Position numbers and translations under genes: made by a program. DNA of 64,000 bases from Panax quinquefolius. Lineage: Eukaryota; Streptophyta; Magnoliopsida; Apiales; Araliaceae. Positions 11,501 to 22,630 of this stretch are shown here, piece by piece. The DNA lies in NCBI GenBank assembly GCA_020205615.1, contig CM035170.1, positions 10,410,311 to 10,474,310 on the forward strand. Reading direction: 5' to 3'. Every line of letters starts with the position of its first letter. Within the stretch, counting starts at the first letter, position 1. The notes under the pieces are model-generated. The model was given only the letters and a program-made list of their open reading frames with translations. It was not told the origin of the DNA and did no database searches.

Positions 11501-12552
11501 ATGCTAGTCTTAGGGTTGGTGAACAACCCATAATAGGTCAAGATCTACACACTAACTCATTAAAGAATTGCAAAAAGGGTAAAATGGTCCTTTCGCAAAC
11601 AATTTTAATGGCATACAAGTCCTTTTGCCCAAACCCATAGGGTTTAGGGTTTAGAAACCTTAGGGTTTAGGGTTTGGAAAAATAATTCTAGAATTTTCAA
11701 ATTAGGTTTTCAAAAATAAAAATTTATATTTCTAAATTATAATTAGAATTTTCTAATTATAATAAAATTTCTTAATCATAATTTAAATCTTGCTAATTAG
11801 GATTAGTATTTCCTCATTAAAATTGTTAATTTAGCAATTAGGGTCAAAATTGATCATTAGGGTTTACAACCCACGAATTAGGGTTTCTAATTAGAATATT
11901 TCTAATTCCGAAATTAGATTTCCTGATTAGATTAGGGTTTTCTAATTACTATTAACTTAAAAATTAGGATTAAGGTTCCTAATTAACATTAAAAGTAATA
12001 AATTAACACTATCGTTTTCCCCTAATTATAAATTAGGGTTTCAAATCCATAATTAGGATTTTCTAAATTTGAAATTAGGGTTTACTAAATAATTAAGCTT
12101 TACCCTAATTAAGATTATAATTAATATCACTTAAGAATTATAATTATCCTTTAAGTTCCCATATTAGGGTTTTAAATTCCCGAATTAGGGTTTCGGATTC
12201 CCGGAACTGAAATTAGGATTTCCAGAACCGGTTTCTAGGGTTTCTTATTAATCGCTAGGATTTTTAACCGAACGTTGACGTTCTCAATATATAATTAGGG
12301 TTTGTTACAGATATCGTTTATCTGGTCAACCTCGACCATAACCACATACTGCATACATATATACACGTAACATATTCACTTATTCCTTAATCTGAATAAT
12401 TCACCTAAATCCTTCATAGAATTTTGAAATCCTCAAAATTCTATTTTAAAAATATCAAACGCATACACTAATTTTCTATCTAGGTTCTAATTTTGAACCT
12501 TAAATCAATTAATAAAAATTTTCAAAATTTTCAAAATTCTCGGGTTGTCACA
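8532..12552 (-). mobile_element. 4.0-kb solo LTR (Tekay-like) inserted in element B RNase H
   Basis: The insertion begins TGTGAGGGCCCC and ends GGGTTGTCACA, with a perfect 5-bp target duplication AAGAA at 8527-8531 and 12553-12557. Pol sequence resumes directly after it. Read on the minus strand the ends are TGTGACAACCCG...GGGGCCCTCACA, the form seen in long Tekay LTRs. No coding domain, primer-binding site or polypurine tract was found inside, so a solo LTR fits better than a complete element. It contains the TGGGCAAC...TGCTCACCCTT block near 8836-8865 and a telomere-like array at 11637-12310. A related LTR starts at 59274. Confidence 0.85.
11637..12310 (-). repeat. Telomere-like TTTAGGG / telo-box array in the solo LTR
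   Basis: At 11637-11678 the plant telomere unit appears as two short doublets (TAGGGTTTAGGGTTTAG type). From there to about 12310 the motif ATTAGGGTTT or close variants recurs many times. On the LTR sense strand these read as AAACCCTA, the plant telo-box, and lie upstream of the likely transcription start. Confidence 0.7.
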
Positions 12553-14390
12553 AAGAATATGAGAGGAATTATCCTACTTATGATCTAGAGTTGGCACAAC
12601 AGTCAGATTTGCACTTAAGATTTGGAGGCATTACCGTATGGAGAGAAGGTGGAGATCTATACGGATCATAAAAGCCTCAAATATTTCTTCACTCAAAGGA
12701 ACTCAACATGCGCAAAGAACGACGATGGCTTGAGTTGTTGAAAGATTACGATCATACCATTCAATACCATCCTGGAAAAGCGAACGTAGTAGTGATGCAT
12801 CGAAAGTAAAGATCATATCGCGGATGCGAGTGCATTATTGTTAATGAAATGCCCATTTTATATGACTTACAAAGGATGGAGATAGAGTTAAAGACTCAGG
12901 GACCCATGTGATGATGGCGAATATAATGAGTAGAACCGACTTTAATGGATAAAGGATAAAGTTGCTCAAGCTACGGACTGGAGGTGATCTTGCATGAGGA
13001 AGAAAGTGCAAGAAGGTGCTATCTTGGGAAGCAAGAATCGATGAAGAAGGAATACTTGAGTCAACTCCGGACTTTGTGTTCCTAACAATCCCGATTTAAA
13101 GTATAAAATCATGATGGAGGCGCACAACACACCGCTTGCGCAATCCACCTCGAGTACCAAAATGTATCGTAATCTTCGACATACATTTTGGTGGAGCAAT
13201 ATGAAGAGAGAGATAGCGGAGTTTATCTCAAGGTGTTTAACTTGTCAACGAGTCAAGTGCGACATCAAGTACCATAAAGTCCATTACAACCACTTGAAAT
13301 TCCGAATGGAAGTGGGAGCACATTACCATGGATTTTGTTCTTTGGTCTTCCCAAGGTTTCTCAAGGCATAAATGCAGTTTGGGTCATTGTTGATAGATTG
13401 ACCAAGTCCGCTCATTTCCTACCTATACGAGAAACTTATACACTTGAACGCCTTGCTCAGTATGTACATAAACGAGATTGTAAGATCGCATGGTATACCA
13501 AAGATCCATAGTTTTGATCGAGACCCAAGATTCACTTCAAAATTTTGGGTTAGTTTGCAAAAAGCTATGGGCACGGATTTATGATTTAGCTCGGCATATC
13601 ATCCTCAGACGGACGGGCAGTCAGAGAGGACTATTTAAACTCTTGAAGATCTATTAAGACTCTGTGTCCTTGACTTCAAGGGAAGTTGGGACAAGTTCTT
13701 ACCATTGGTGGAGTTTTTCTACAACAACAATTATCAATCAAGTATTGGCCTCCATTCGAGGCGTTGTATGGAAGAATGTGTCGTTCTCCAGTATGCTGGG
13801 ATGAGGTGGGTGAAGCAACGTTGTTGGGACCGGAGTTGGTACGTATGACTACGGAAAAGATTCAAACGATCCGACAACGATATAAAAACCTCACAAGATC
13901 GACAAAAGAGTTATGCTGATCTTCATCGAAAGGACGTGGAATTCGATATTGGAGATCATGTGTTGTTACGTGTTGCTCCATGGAAGGGAGTTACGAGATT
14001 TGGAAAGAGAGGAAAACTCAACCCTCGATTCATTGGCCCATTTTTAATCCTCGATCAAGTAGGAACTGTGGCGTATAGACTCGCCTTACCGCCAAGTATG
14101 TCTTGTGTTCATAACGTTTTTAACATATCTATGTTACGTAAATATGTGAAAGACCCGAACAATATTATTGAATTAGAACCAAACGAGATAGAGGAAGATT
14201 TAACGTATGAAGAGTTACCTGTTAAAATCTTGGATAAGAAGGAACATATTCTACGCTCCAAGGTTATACCTCAAGTCAAAGTTTTGTGGAGAAACCACGA
14301 CGTGGAAGAAATGACCTGGAGTTAGAATCTGAGATGAAGTCAAGATATCTTCACCTCTTCTATATACCATGTACGTACCCTAATTTTGAG
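12553..14390 (+). pseudogene. pol part 2 of element B: RNase H, integrase, chromodomain
   Basis: After the solo LTR, RNase H resumes with the HDLEL-type and TDHKSLKYF remnants and the [15 protein letters not shown] motif in shifting frames (12560-12800). Integrase follows: a zinc-binding region ending CLTCQRVK (about 13230-13260), a catalytic core with [19 protein letters not shown]-like and [11 protein letters not shown] motifs (about 13380-13640, degraded), then the [14 protein letters not shown] segment. The C-terminus (13936-14325) ends in a chromodomain of the YEELPVKILDKKEHILR ... KVLWRNHDVEEMTW form. That domain places the element among the chromoviruses, which favour marked chromatin. 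Many frameshifts and stops make it non-functional. Confidence 0.88.
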
Positions 14391-14403
14391 GACAAAATTT
14401 TAT

Positions 14404-14415
14404 AAGAAGGGGAGG
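14404..14415 (+). other. Polypurine tract of element B
   Basis: AAGAAGGGGAGG lies directly before the TGTAAGACCCC start of the 3' LTR. This is the expected plus-strand primer. The same tract is seen, reversed, beside the element C 3' LTR near 17802-17813. Confidence 0.75.
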
Positions 14416-14416
14416 T

Positions 14417-15530
14417 TGTAAGACCCCAACTTTTATGAATAAAGAATAATTTTCTCGAAATATATTTTTGAATATTATGGTGTGGATTTGATATAATGTT
14501 ATAGTTGTGGGTAATATTTATAAATTTTGCAAAGTAAGTAAGTGGTTATATAATATTCGATTGGTCAGGGAATATTCGTTTTAACGGGGAATATTAAATG
14601 CAATGACAAAGATAATCATTGGTGGACCCCACAACTAAGTATTATCGTAGTAAGAAAACGACAGAATTATCTTTTAATAAAAATAACAGCGGAAGTGTTA
14701 CCGTTAAAACTGTTGAACTACTCGGTAGTAAAAGTACAGTAATACGCGTGGTTGCATAGTAGCACACGATATTGATTATTAATGCTTACGTGAGAAGTCA
14801 CTCAATTATACTCAATTATTGCTACAAAGAATCACGATCTTATCTCTCATATTATTGATTCAATTATTGTCACAGTATCATCTGCATAATATTTATTATT
14901 GTTAAATCAATAATTGAGACGAAAAAGTTATTCATATTATTATTTGCAATATTGACAAATAGAAGTTCTGTCAAGGAGAGGTTTGGTCACCTGATTGAGC
15001 GCCAATAAGGAGAAATCCTTATCGGAAAGCCCCCTCTTTCCTGGGAACGATCTGGTTGTTAAATATTGTGAGTTATAATATTAATAATGAATAAGTTCGT
15101 GTTGAGTAAAGATGAATTTAATAGTTCCATTGTGTTGGGATTATTAGTGTTAGTGGAAATCGACATATATTCCTATGATAATTGATGTCTGGGGGTTATA
15201 TTGATAAATCGGGTAATTTATCTAATAAATGAGCAATTAATTGCTACTAATTCACATGCTTATATAACTATTTGTTCACATGTGTGTACTATTAAATCAC
15301 ATTCTTGTACTATTAGGGGAGTTGGTTCAAGATTAATAATACTTGCATGACTAAGTTAAAAATCTTAGTCATAATATTTCTTACTAGGCTAGTTGAGCTC
15401 ACCCTTTTGCTTTCATTGTTCTCTTCAGGAAATGAGAACGTAGCAGGGACTAGTCGGGGAATGGAGTGACGGTCCAGAGGATAGCATTAGTAGTCCTCAC
15501 TATTCTATGAAATAGTATGTTAATAAATGT
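14417..15530 (+). mobile_element. 3' LTR of element B, internally deleted and truncated
   Basis: The LTR begins like the 5' copy (TGTAAGACCCC) and follows it closely to about 15355, then jumps to the region matching 5' LTR position about 5292. Roughly 1.5 kb holding the TATA box, splice donor and both hairpin arrays is absent. The copy stops at 15530 after TAATAAATGT, so its terminal part and target duplication are also gone. The 5' LTR shows the missing part intact. Confidence 0.85.
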
Positions 15531-15706
15531 CATTTTCAGATACAGCCACATACACTATTTCATAGAATAGTGAGGACTACTAATGCTATTATCTGGACCA
15601 TCACTCTGTTCCCCGACTAGTCCCTATTACGTTCTCATTTCCTGAAGAGAACAATGAAAGCAAAAGGGTGAGCTCAACTAGCCCAGTAAGAAATATTATG
15701 ACTAAG
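15364..15706. repeat. Inverted repeat, two 153-bp arms around a 37-bp spacer
   Basis: The arm 15364-15516 (CTTAGTCATAAT... to ...ATGAAATAGT) is the near-perfect reverse complement of 15554-15706. The arms are the same LTR region of elements B and C lying head to head. The spacer at 15527-15551 matches the leader just upstream of gag ATG in element C (compare 22436-22459), so it is a templated filler. A strong cruciform or hairpin is possible. Confidence 0.85.
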
Positions 15707-17799
15707 ATAAGATTAAATTATCATTAGCTTTCAACAGTGTTAAATTGATAAAATATAACAAACATCAAGTTTAATCTGCGGTGAACAAAGCAATCCATTA
15801 GAAGAGTCAAGTAGAGAATAAAATCTACTATCTTCTATGATTTAAAAGGTTTTTCATGACTTTTATCGCTGAGACTCAGCTTAATAAATAATCCACATCA
15901 TCTCTGCATTACGGCCAAGGATATTCATTAGTATCACAACCACAAATTATCCATGCACCACAGCAAAGGATATTCGTGTATCTATCAATGGTCATGATCA
16001 TGCCAACAACTGTTCATCAATGCACTACGGGTCAATGAGGACTTTTTCCGCATCCTTTGTAACATTACGGTCATGATTACACCGAATAATCCTTGGTCAT
16101 AATCATACCAAGTCCATGTATGCACTACAGGCCACAGATGACTTTCAACATAATATAAACATGAGGATGATGACAATGATATAAGAATTCAATAAAACAA
16201 GTTCAAGAATTAATTTATCCAGGAACTAATAATGTCCAAATTGTCAACATGATACTTCTTTATAGAGTAACACTCAAGAATGCTTAGAAGAATATTTCCA
16301 TTAAAAGATATTGGATGAAGCGCAAATATCAAGGATATTCCACTAATTTCATGGAGTATAGAAGTCAAAACTTTAACCAACTGAGTATAATAACGAATGG
16401 AATAATAAAAGAAATCACCATGCATGCGGTGATTGCGATGTACAAAGTTATTCCAACGTAATAATAAGTAACGGAACCGGTCGTGAAATTAAATGCAAGC
16501 GTGGATGTTCCAACATAATAATAAAGACGGAACCAGGATCCCACAGAAACGCATGACATAGGATATTCCAACGGAATAATAATAAAGATGGAACCAGTCC
16601 CAAAAAAGTAAAAACGCATGCATGTGATATATCCAACGTAATAATAATAAAGATGAAATAATAGAAGAATGTCATCGAGTATAAGCGTGGTCCGCGATAC
16701 TGGTTATTCCAATGTAATAATAAAGAATGGAATAATGTGTTCTCTTCATGAATATAAAAAATAATAATACCCTTACCGTAAAAAGAAACTTGATATCGGA
16801 GTAGTGAAGTACCAAAATACTTTTATTCTTTCTCTATAATTTCTCTCTTTAGAGTTTCAATGAATTCGTAAGAAAATAATGAAGGAATGAGCTTCTATTT
16901 ATAGAAGAATGGACTGCATAGTAACTAATTCATGAACGGGCCAGATTGATTTACTTTTAATCGGACGGTCCATATTTAAAGCAAAATCTTTAAAATAAAA
17001 TATAATATATATATATATATAATATCAGTACCCATGATATATATATATATATAAAATATCAATACTGAGCACAGCTAAATTTTACAAGCACCAAAACATT
17101 TTCTCAACTTGTCTTAACAAGCTACGCAACCTTCTAATCTTTTCATAATATGGCCAATGAGAAAAACTAACACATGTCATTATAAAAGCCTTGACCAATA
17201 AGGAGACACCCTAGTGCACAAGTTATTAATAATAATGCCTAATTTGAAAAGTTTGGCCAAAATGTCAAGCTTGAGCAAATAATCACATAACCTGCCAAAT
17301 AAAGCTACTGAATGGCATTCTTTGAAAATGATTGAGGGTTCCCCTTCATAATTTAATCTGTATACTTAAAAATCAAATAGAACTAATACCAGTTTAACAA
17401 AATAATTGAACAAAACTGAGTGACTTCTCACATAAGCATCAATAATCAATACCGTGTGCTACTATTCAACTACGCCAGACATCGTATTTTTTTAACACCG
17501 TGTGTTTCAACTTATTAACTGTAAAAATTTTCGCCGTTATTTTCATAAAGTATTTTTGTCATTTTCTCGATCCGATAATAATTCCGTTGTGGGGTCCACC
17601 AATGATTGTGCCATTGCATTTAATATTCCTCGTTAAAACGAATATTCCCCACCAATCGAATATTATATAACAACTTGCGTACTTTGTAAAATTTATAAAT
17701 ATTACCCACAACTATAACATTATATCAAATTCATTCCATAATATTCAAAAATGATATTTATAGAAAATTCATCTTTATTCAAAAAGTTGGGGTCTTACA
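15552..17799 (-). mobile_element. 3' LTR of gypsy element C, end truncated
   Basis: On the minus strand the LTR starts TGTAAGACCCC at 17799, beside the polypurine tract. It contains a TATA box near 16892, a splice donor near 16776, hairpin arrays at 16385-16735 and 15899-16143, and an acceptor near 15642. About 230 bp of its far end are missing at 15552. Position 16173-16177 (ACAAT) is the uninterrupted site where the sister LTR carries a solo LTR. Simple AT repeats lie at about 17006-17056. Confidence 0.87.
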
Positions 17800-17810
17800 A
17801 CCTCCCCTTC

Positions 17811-20800
17811 TTATGAAATTTCGCCCTCGAAATTAGGGTACATACCTGGTATGTCGAAGAGGTAAGGATACCTTGATTTTATTTTAGATTCTAACTCCCA
17901 AGTCATTTCCTCAACATCGTGTTTTCTCCACAAAACTTTGACTTCAGGTATAACCTTGGAGCGTAGAATATGTTCCTTCTTATCCAAGATTTGAACAGGA
18001 ACCTCTTCATACGTCAAATCTTCAGCTATTTCGTCCGGTTCTAACTCAATAAAGTGGTTCGGGTCTTCCACATATTTACGTAACATGGATATGTGAAAAA
18101 TCTTATGAACACGAGACATACTTGGCGGTAAAGAGAGAGAGTCTATAGCCACGCGTTCCTACTCGATCGAGGATTAAAATGGGCCGATGAATCGAGGATT
18201 GAGTTTTCCTCTCTTTCCAAATCTCGTAACTCCTTTCCATGGAGCAACACGTAACAACACATGATCTCCTACATCGAATTCCACGTCCTTTCGATGAAGA
18301 TCAGCATAACTCTTTTGTCGAACTTGTGAGGTTTTTATACGTTGTCGGATCATTTGAATCTTTTCCGTAGTCATACGTACCAACTCCGGTCCCAAAAATG
18401 TTGCTTCACCCACCTCATCCCAGCATACTGGAGAACGACGCTTTATTCCATATAATGCCTCAAATGGAGCCATGCCAATACTTGTTTGATAACGGTTGTT
18501 GTAGGAAAACTCCACCAATGGTAAGAACTTATCACAACTTCCCTTGAGGTCAAGGACACAGAGTCTTAATAAATCTTCCAGAGTTTGAATAGTCCTCTCT
18601 GATTGTCCGTCCGTCTGAGGATGATATGTCGAACTAAATCGTAAATCCATGCCCATAGCTTTTTGCAAACTAACCCAAAATCGTGAAGTGAATCTTGGGT
18701 CTCGATCAGAAACTATGGATACTGACACACCATGCAGTCTTACAATCTCTTTTATGTACATACGAGTAAGACGTTCAAGTGTATAAGTTTCTCGTATTGG
18801 TAAGAAATGAGCAGACTTGGTCAATCTATCAACAATGATCCAAATTGCATCTATGCCTTGAGAAACCTTGGGAAGACCAAATGCTTGAAATCCATGGTAA
18901 TGTGCTCCCACTTCCATTCTGGAATTTCAAGTGGTTGCAATGGACCTTTTGGTACTTGATGCTCCGCCTTGACTCGTTGATACGTTAGACACCTTGAGAT
19001 AAACAGCGCTATCTCTCTCTTCATATTGCTCCATCAAAATGTATGATGAAGATCACGGTACATTTTGGTACTCCCAGGATGGATTGCAAACGGTGTGTTG
19101 TGTGCCTCCATCATGATTTTATACTTTAAATCACGGTTGTTAGGCACATAAAGTCTGGAGTTGACTCGAAGTATTCCTTCTTCATCGATTCTCGCTTTCG
19201 GCATAGCACCTTCTTGCACTTTTTTCCTCATACGCATCAGCTCTAGGTCTGTAGCTTGAGCAGCTTTAACTTTATCAATTAAAGTCGGTTTTACTCGTAT
19301 ATTCATCATCATCACATGGATCCCTGGAGTCTTTAACTCTATCTCCATCCTTTGCAAGTCACACAAAATGGGCATTTGTGTTGACAATATCGCACTCCTA
19401 CTTGTATATGATCTTCTACTCAATGCGTCAGCTACCACGTTCGCTTTTCCAGGATGGTATTGGATGGTATGATCATAATCTTTCAATAGTTCAAGCCAAC
19501 GTCGTTGTCGCATGTTGAGTTCCTTTTGAGTGAAGAAATATTTGAGGCTTTTATGATCCGTAAAGATCTCCACCTTCTCCCCATACAAGTAATTCTTCCA
19601 AATTTTAAGTGCGAAAACAACAGCTGCTAACTCTAGGTCATGAGTAGGATAATTTCTCTCATATTCTTTGAGTTGTCTTGAGGCATAGGCTATGACTTTC
19701 CCATGTTGCATGAGAATACATCTCAACCCTTTGCCCGAAGCATCACTGTAGATAACAAATCCCTCCGAGCCAGATGGTATTGTCAGAACAGGTGCTGAAA
19801 TGAGTGTCCTCTTGAGTTCTTGAAAACTCTTCTCACATTCTTCGCTTCAACCGAACTTTGTATCTTTCTAAGTCAGCTGAGTTAATGGAGTAGTTATTCG
19901 AGAAAATCCTTCTACGAATCTCCGATAATAACCAGCTAAGCCGAGAAAGCTACGTACTTCGGTCACTGATTTAGGTTGCTCCCAGCTTTGAATTGCTTCA
20001 ATCTTTGCTGGGTCAACAGATATTCCATGACTTGATACTACGTGTCCAAGGAATGCTACTTTCTCAAGCCAGAACTCACATTTCTTCAACTTGGCATAAA
20101 GCTTGTATTCACGAAGCTTTTGGAGTGTCAGCCTTAAGTGTTGCTCATGATCTTCACGGCTTTTGGAATAAATAAGGATGTCATCAATAAAGACGACCAC
20201 AAAGTGATCCAAATATTTCTTGAATACTCGGTTCATCATATCCATGAAGGCAGCAGGAGAATTAGTCAATCCAAAGGACATGACTAGGAATTCATAATTC
20301 CCGTACCGAGTTCTAAAAGCCATCTTTGGAATGTCATCGGTTCTGATCTTCAATTGGTGATATCCAGAATGAAAATCAATCTTTGAAAAGAATTTGGCTC
20401 CTTGCAACTGGTCAAACAGTTCATCAATACGTGGCAATGGGTACCTATTTTTGATGGTGACATGATTCAACTCCCGATAATCAATACAAAATCGCATACT
20501 CCCATCTTTCTTCTTCACGAATAGAACAGGAGCACCCCAAGGAGACGTACTAGGACGAATGAAATCAATGTCTAACAATTCTTGCAATTGGGTCTTTAAC
20601 TCCTGAAGTTCAATAGGAGCCATTCGATATGGGGCTTTGGAAATGGGTTTTGTACCGGGTTTAAGGTCGATACAAAATTCAATTTCACGCCTGGGGTAGG
20701 CAGAAGTTCTTGAGGAATACATCGTGAATTAATTAACAATAGAAATATCATTCAAAACTGACGTATTTTTGTTTAGATCCGTGACATGAGCTAAGAAAGT

Positions 20801-21292
20801 TTGACATCCGTTTTTCAATAATCGAATAGCTTTATGGCTTGAGATGACCGTGATTGATTTTAATGGTTTGGTCGCTTGAATTCGCATAATAGGTTGATTA
20901 GGAATATGAAAGCTAACAACCTTATGAAAACAATCAATTTTAGCATGATGAGTAGTTAACCAATCAATCCCTAGAATCACATCAAATGCAAGTATTTTTA
21001 ATGAAATAAGATCGACAGGTAATGTGAGGGTACCAATTTGAACCAAATAAGACTTATAAACCGTGGATGTAATGAAGGTTTCTCCCAAAGGAGTTTTAAC
21101 AGATAAGTCAAAGTCTAATTTCTCCGGAGTCAATTTTAATCGTTGACCGCAAGTAGGAGAAATAAAAGAATGGGTAGAACCGGTATCAAATAAAGTATAG
21201 ACTTCACTAGAGTTTATGATAAGCTTACCCGTGATGACCTCATTCGGGTTCCTTGCTTTCTGGGAGGTCACAAAAAACGCTCTTCCTTGCAC
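17811..21292 (-). pseudogene. pol of element C: protease, RT, RNase H, integrase, chromodomain
   Basis: This is the best preserved pol in the window. The protease (21292-20729) keeps LFDTGSTHSF and GIDWLTTHHA. RT (20722-19868) has the PREIEFC start, YPLPRID, FIDD and [14 protein letters not shown]. RNase H (19726-about 19330) has [11 protein letters not shown] and the WLELLKDYD linker. Integrase has an HHCC-like region, the core (18917-18174) with [17 protein letters not shown] and [11 protein letters not shown], and a chromodomain (18152-17811) with YEEVPVQILDKKEHILR and KVLWRKHDVEEMTWELES. Breaks include a stop just after the RT thumb (LTQLT, near 19868), a frame change between RNase H and the integrase core (about 19033-18918), and one before the chromodomain. 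The usual product would be a single Pol cut by the protease. Confidence 0.9.
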
Positions 21293-22443
21293 TACCGGCT
21301 TTGACTTTCTGGGACGGCCTTTGGTGCCTCCATCCTGGCTGAACTTGTCTTCGGTGAACGAAAAAATCGAGCTAAGTGACCTTCTCTTCTACAATTATAA
21401 CATGCTTTGACTGAAGATCGCGCTAGCTGGACCGATGTGTCCTCCCTCCGCATTTGAAGCATATGATAGGTGGTCGTTCTCCTTCCTTAACAACGGATCT
21501 TTGGTCGACGCGTCTTTCCATCATTGTTGAATCTCCTCTTCTTGAAATGTCCATTCTTATTGTTTTGGCCCTGATTACCACCGAAGTGGTTACCACTTCT
21601 GGCGTATTGATTCCCTCCACGCTTGTTGTCACCGCTTCAATGACTGCTCTCATTGGTATTATTATTTTGCCGGCTGCTCTCTTTTGGTTGCGTTGACTCG
21701 TTATCGCGCTCTACTAACTAAGCCCTATTTATAACATCTGAATACAAACACAGTTTATGAGAAATAAGATGTTGACGTATCTCCGGCTTTAAACCTCTTA
21801 AAAATATTTGCGTCATTTTCTCTTCATTATCCACCAAGTGGGACGCAAATCGAGACAACTCGGCAAACTTCACTTCGTACTGCGACACGGTCATATTATT
21901 CTGCTTCAACTTGATGAACTCTACCTCTTTTATGTGACGAATACTTTCAGGAAAGTACTTGTCGTTGAATAGTTCTTGGAAATTCTCCCAAGACATCTTC
22001 AATGCGGCAGGTTGAGTACGTTTTACCAATTCCCACCTGTAATCTGCCTCTCCTCGCAACATAAAGGCGGCAAAGGGAACCTTTTGCTCCTCGGAGCATC
22101 CCAAGACATCAAATATCTTGGTGATCTGCTTTATACATGCTTCCGCCTTAAATGATTTTGGTTCTCCAATAAACTCTGGTGGTCCCAGCTCCTTGAACTG
22201 TTTAGCGGTGACCGTCCTAGAGTTTCCAGTGTTTTCACCTACATTTTGGACAGGAGCCGCTCTCACCTGCTGTTGCATGAATTGCATAAAGCCTCTGAAC
22301 ATTCCATCATTCATCATTTGGTCAATGTTGTTGTTTGCATGAGGATTGTTGCCTTCCTGATGCATATTATCCTGATTATTGATATGTGGTGAATCAACGG
22401 TCGCCTGTGCTCCATTGCTATTCTCAACATTCTCGGATGTCAT
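21293..22443 (-). pseudogene. gag of element C, broken
   Basis: Gag starts at the ATG at 22443 (MTSENVENSN), six codons after an in-frame TTG, matching element B. The capsid region has AKQFKELGPPEFIGEP and FNDKYFPESIRH and keeps the NNMTVSQYEVKFAELSRF segment that is frameshifted in B. A TAG at about 21720 replaces the Gln codon seen in B, and a TGA replaces an Arg codon shortly after. A CCHC zinc knuckle of the CFKCGG type is recognisable near 21465, but the frame is lost again there. The Gag C-terminus runs directly into protease. Confidence 0.88.
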
Positions 22444-22616
22444 TTTCAGATACTGCCACAAAACAAAGGTTAATTGACATGTAACATATTATCCCTATAT
22501 TCTGACCGACCAATTAAATACCAAATAAACTTAGGTAGGTCATACTAGCGAAGGAATTCCCCGTCTCTCCCCTCCTAGTTCTATTCTCACATCTTAGCCA
22601 GGGATGATATCCCTAA

Positions 22617-22628
22617 GCTTTGATACCA
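22617..22628 (-). other. Primer-binding site of element C
   Basis: On the minus strand TGGTATCAAAGC follows the LTR end by two bases, as in element B. It fits an initiator-methionine tRNA primer with one mismatch. Confidence 0.8.
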
Positions 22629-22630
22629 AC

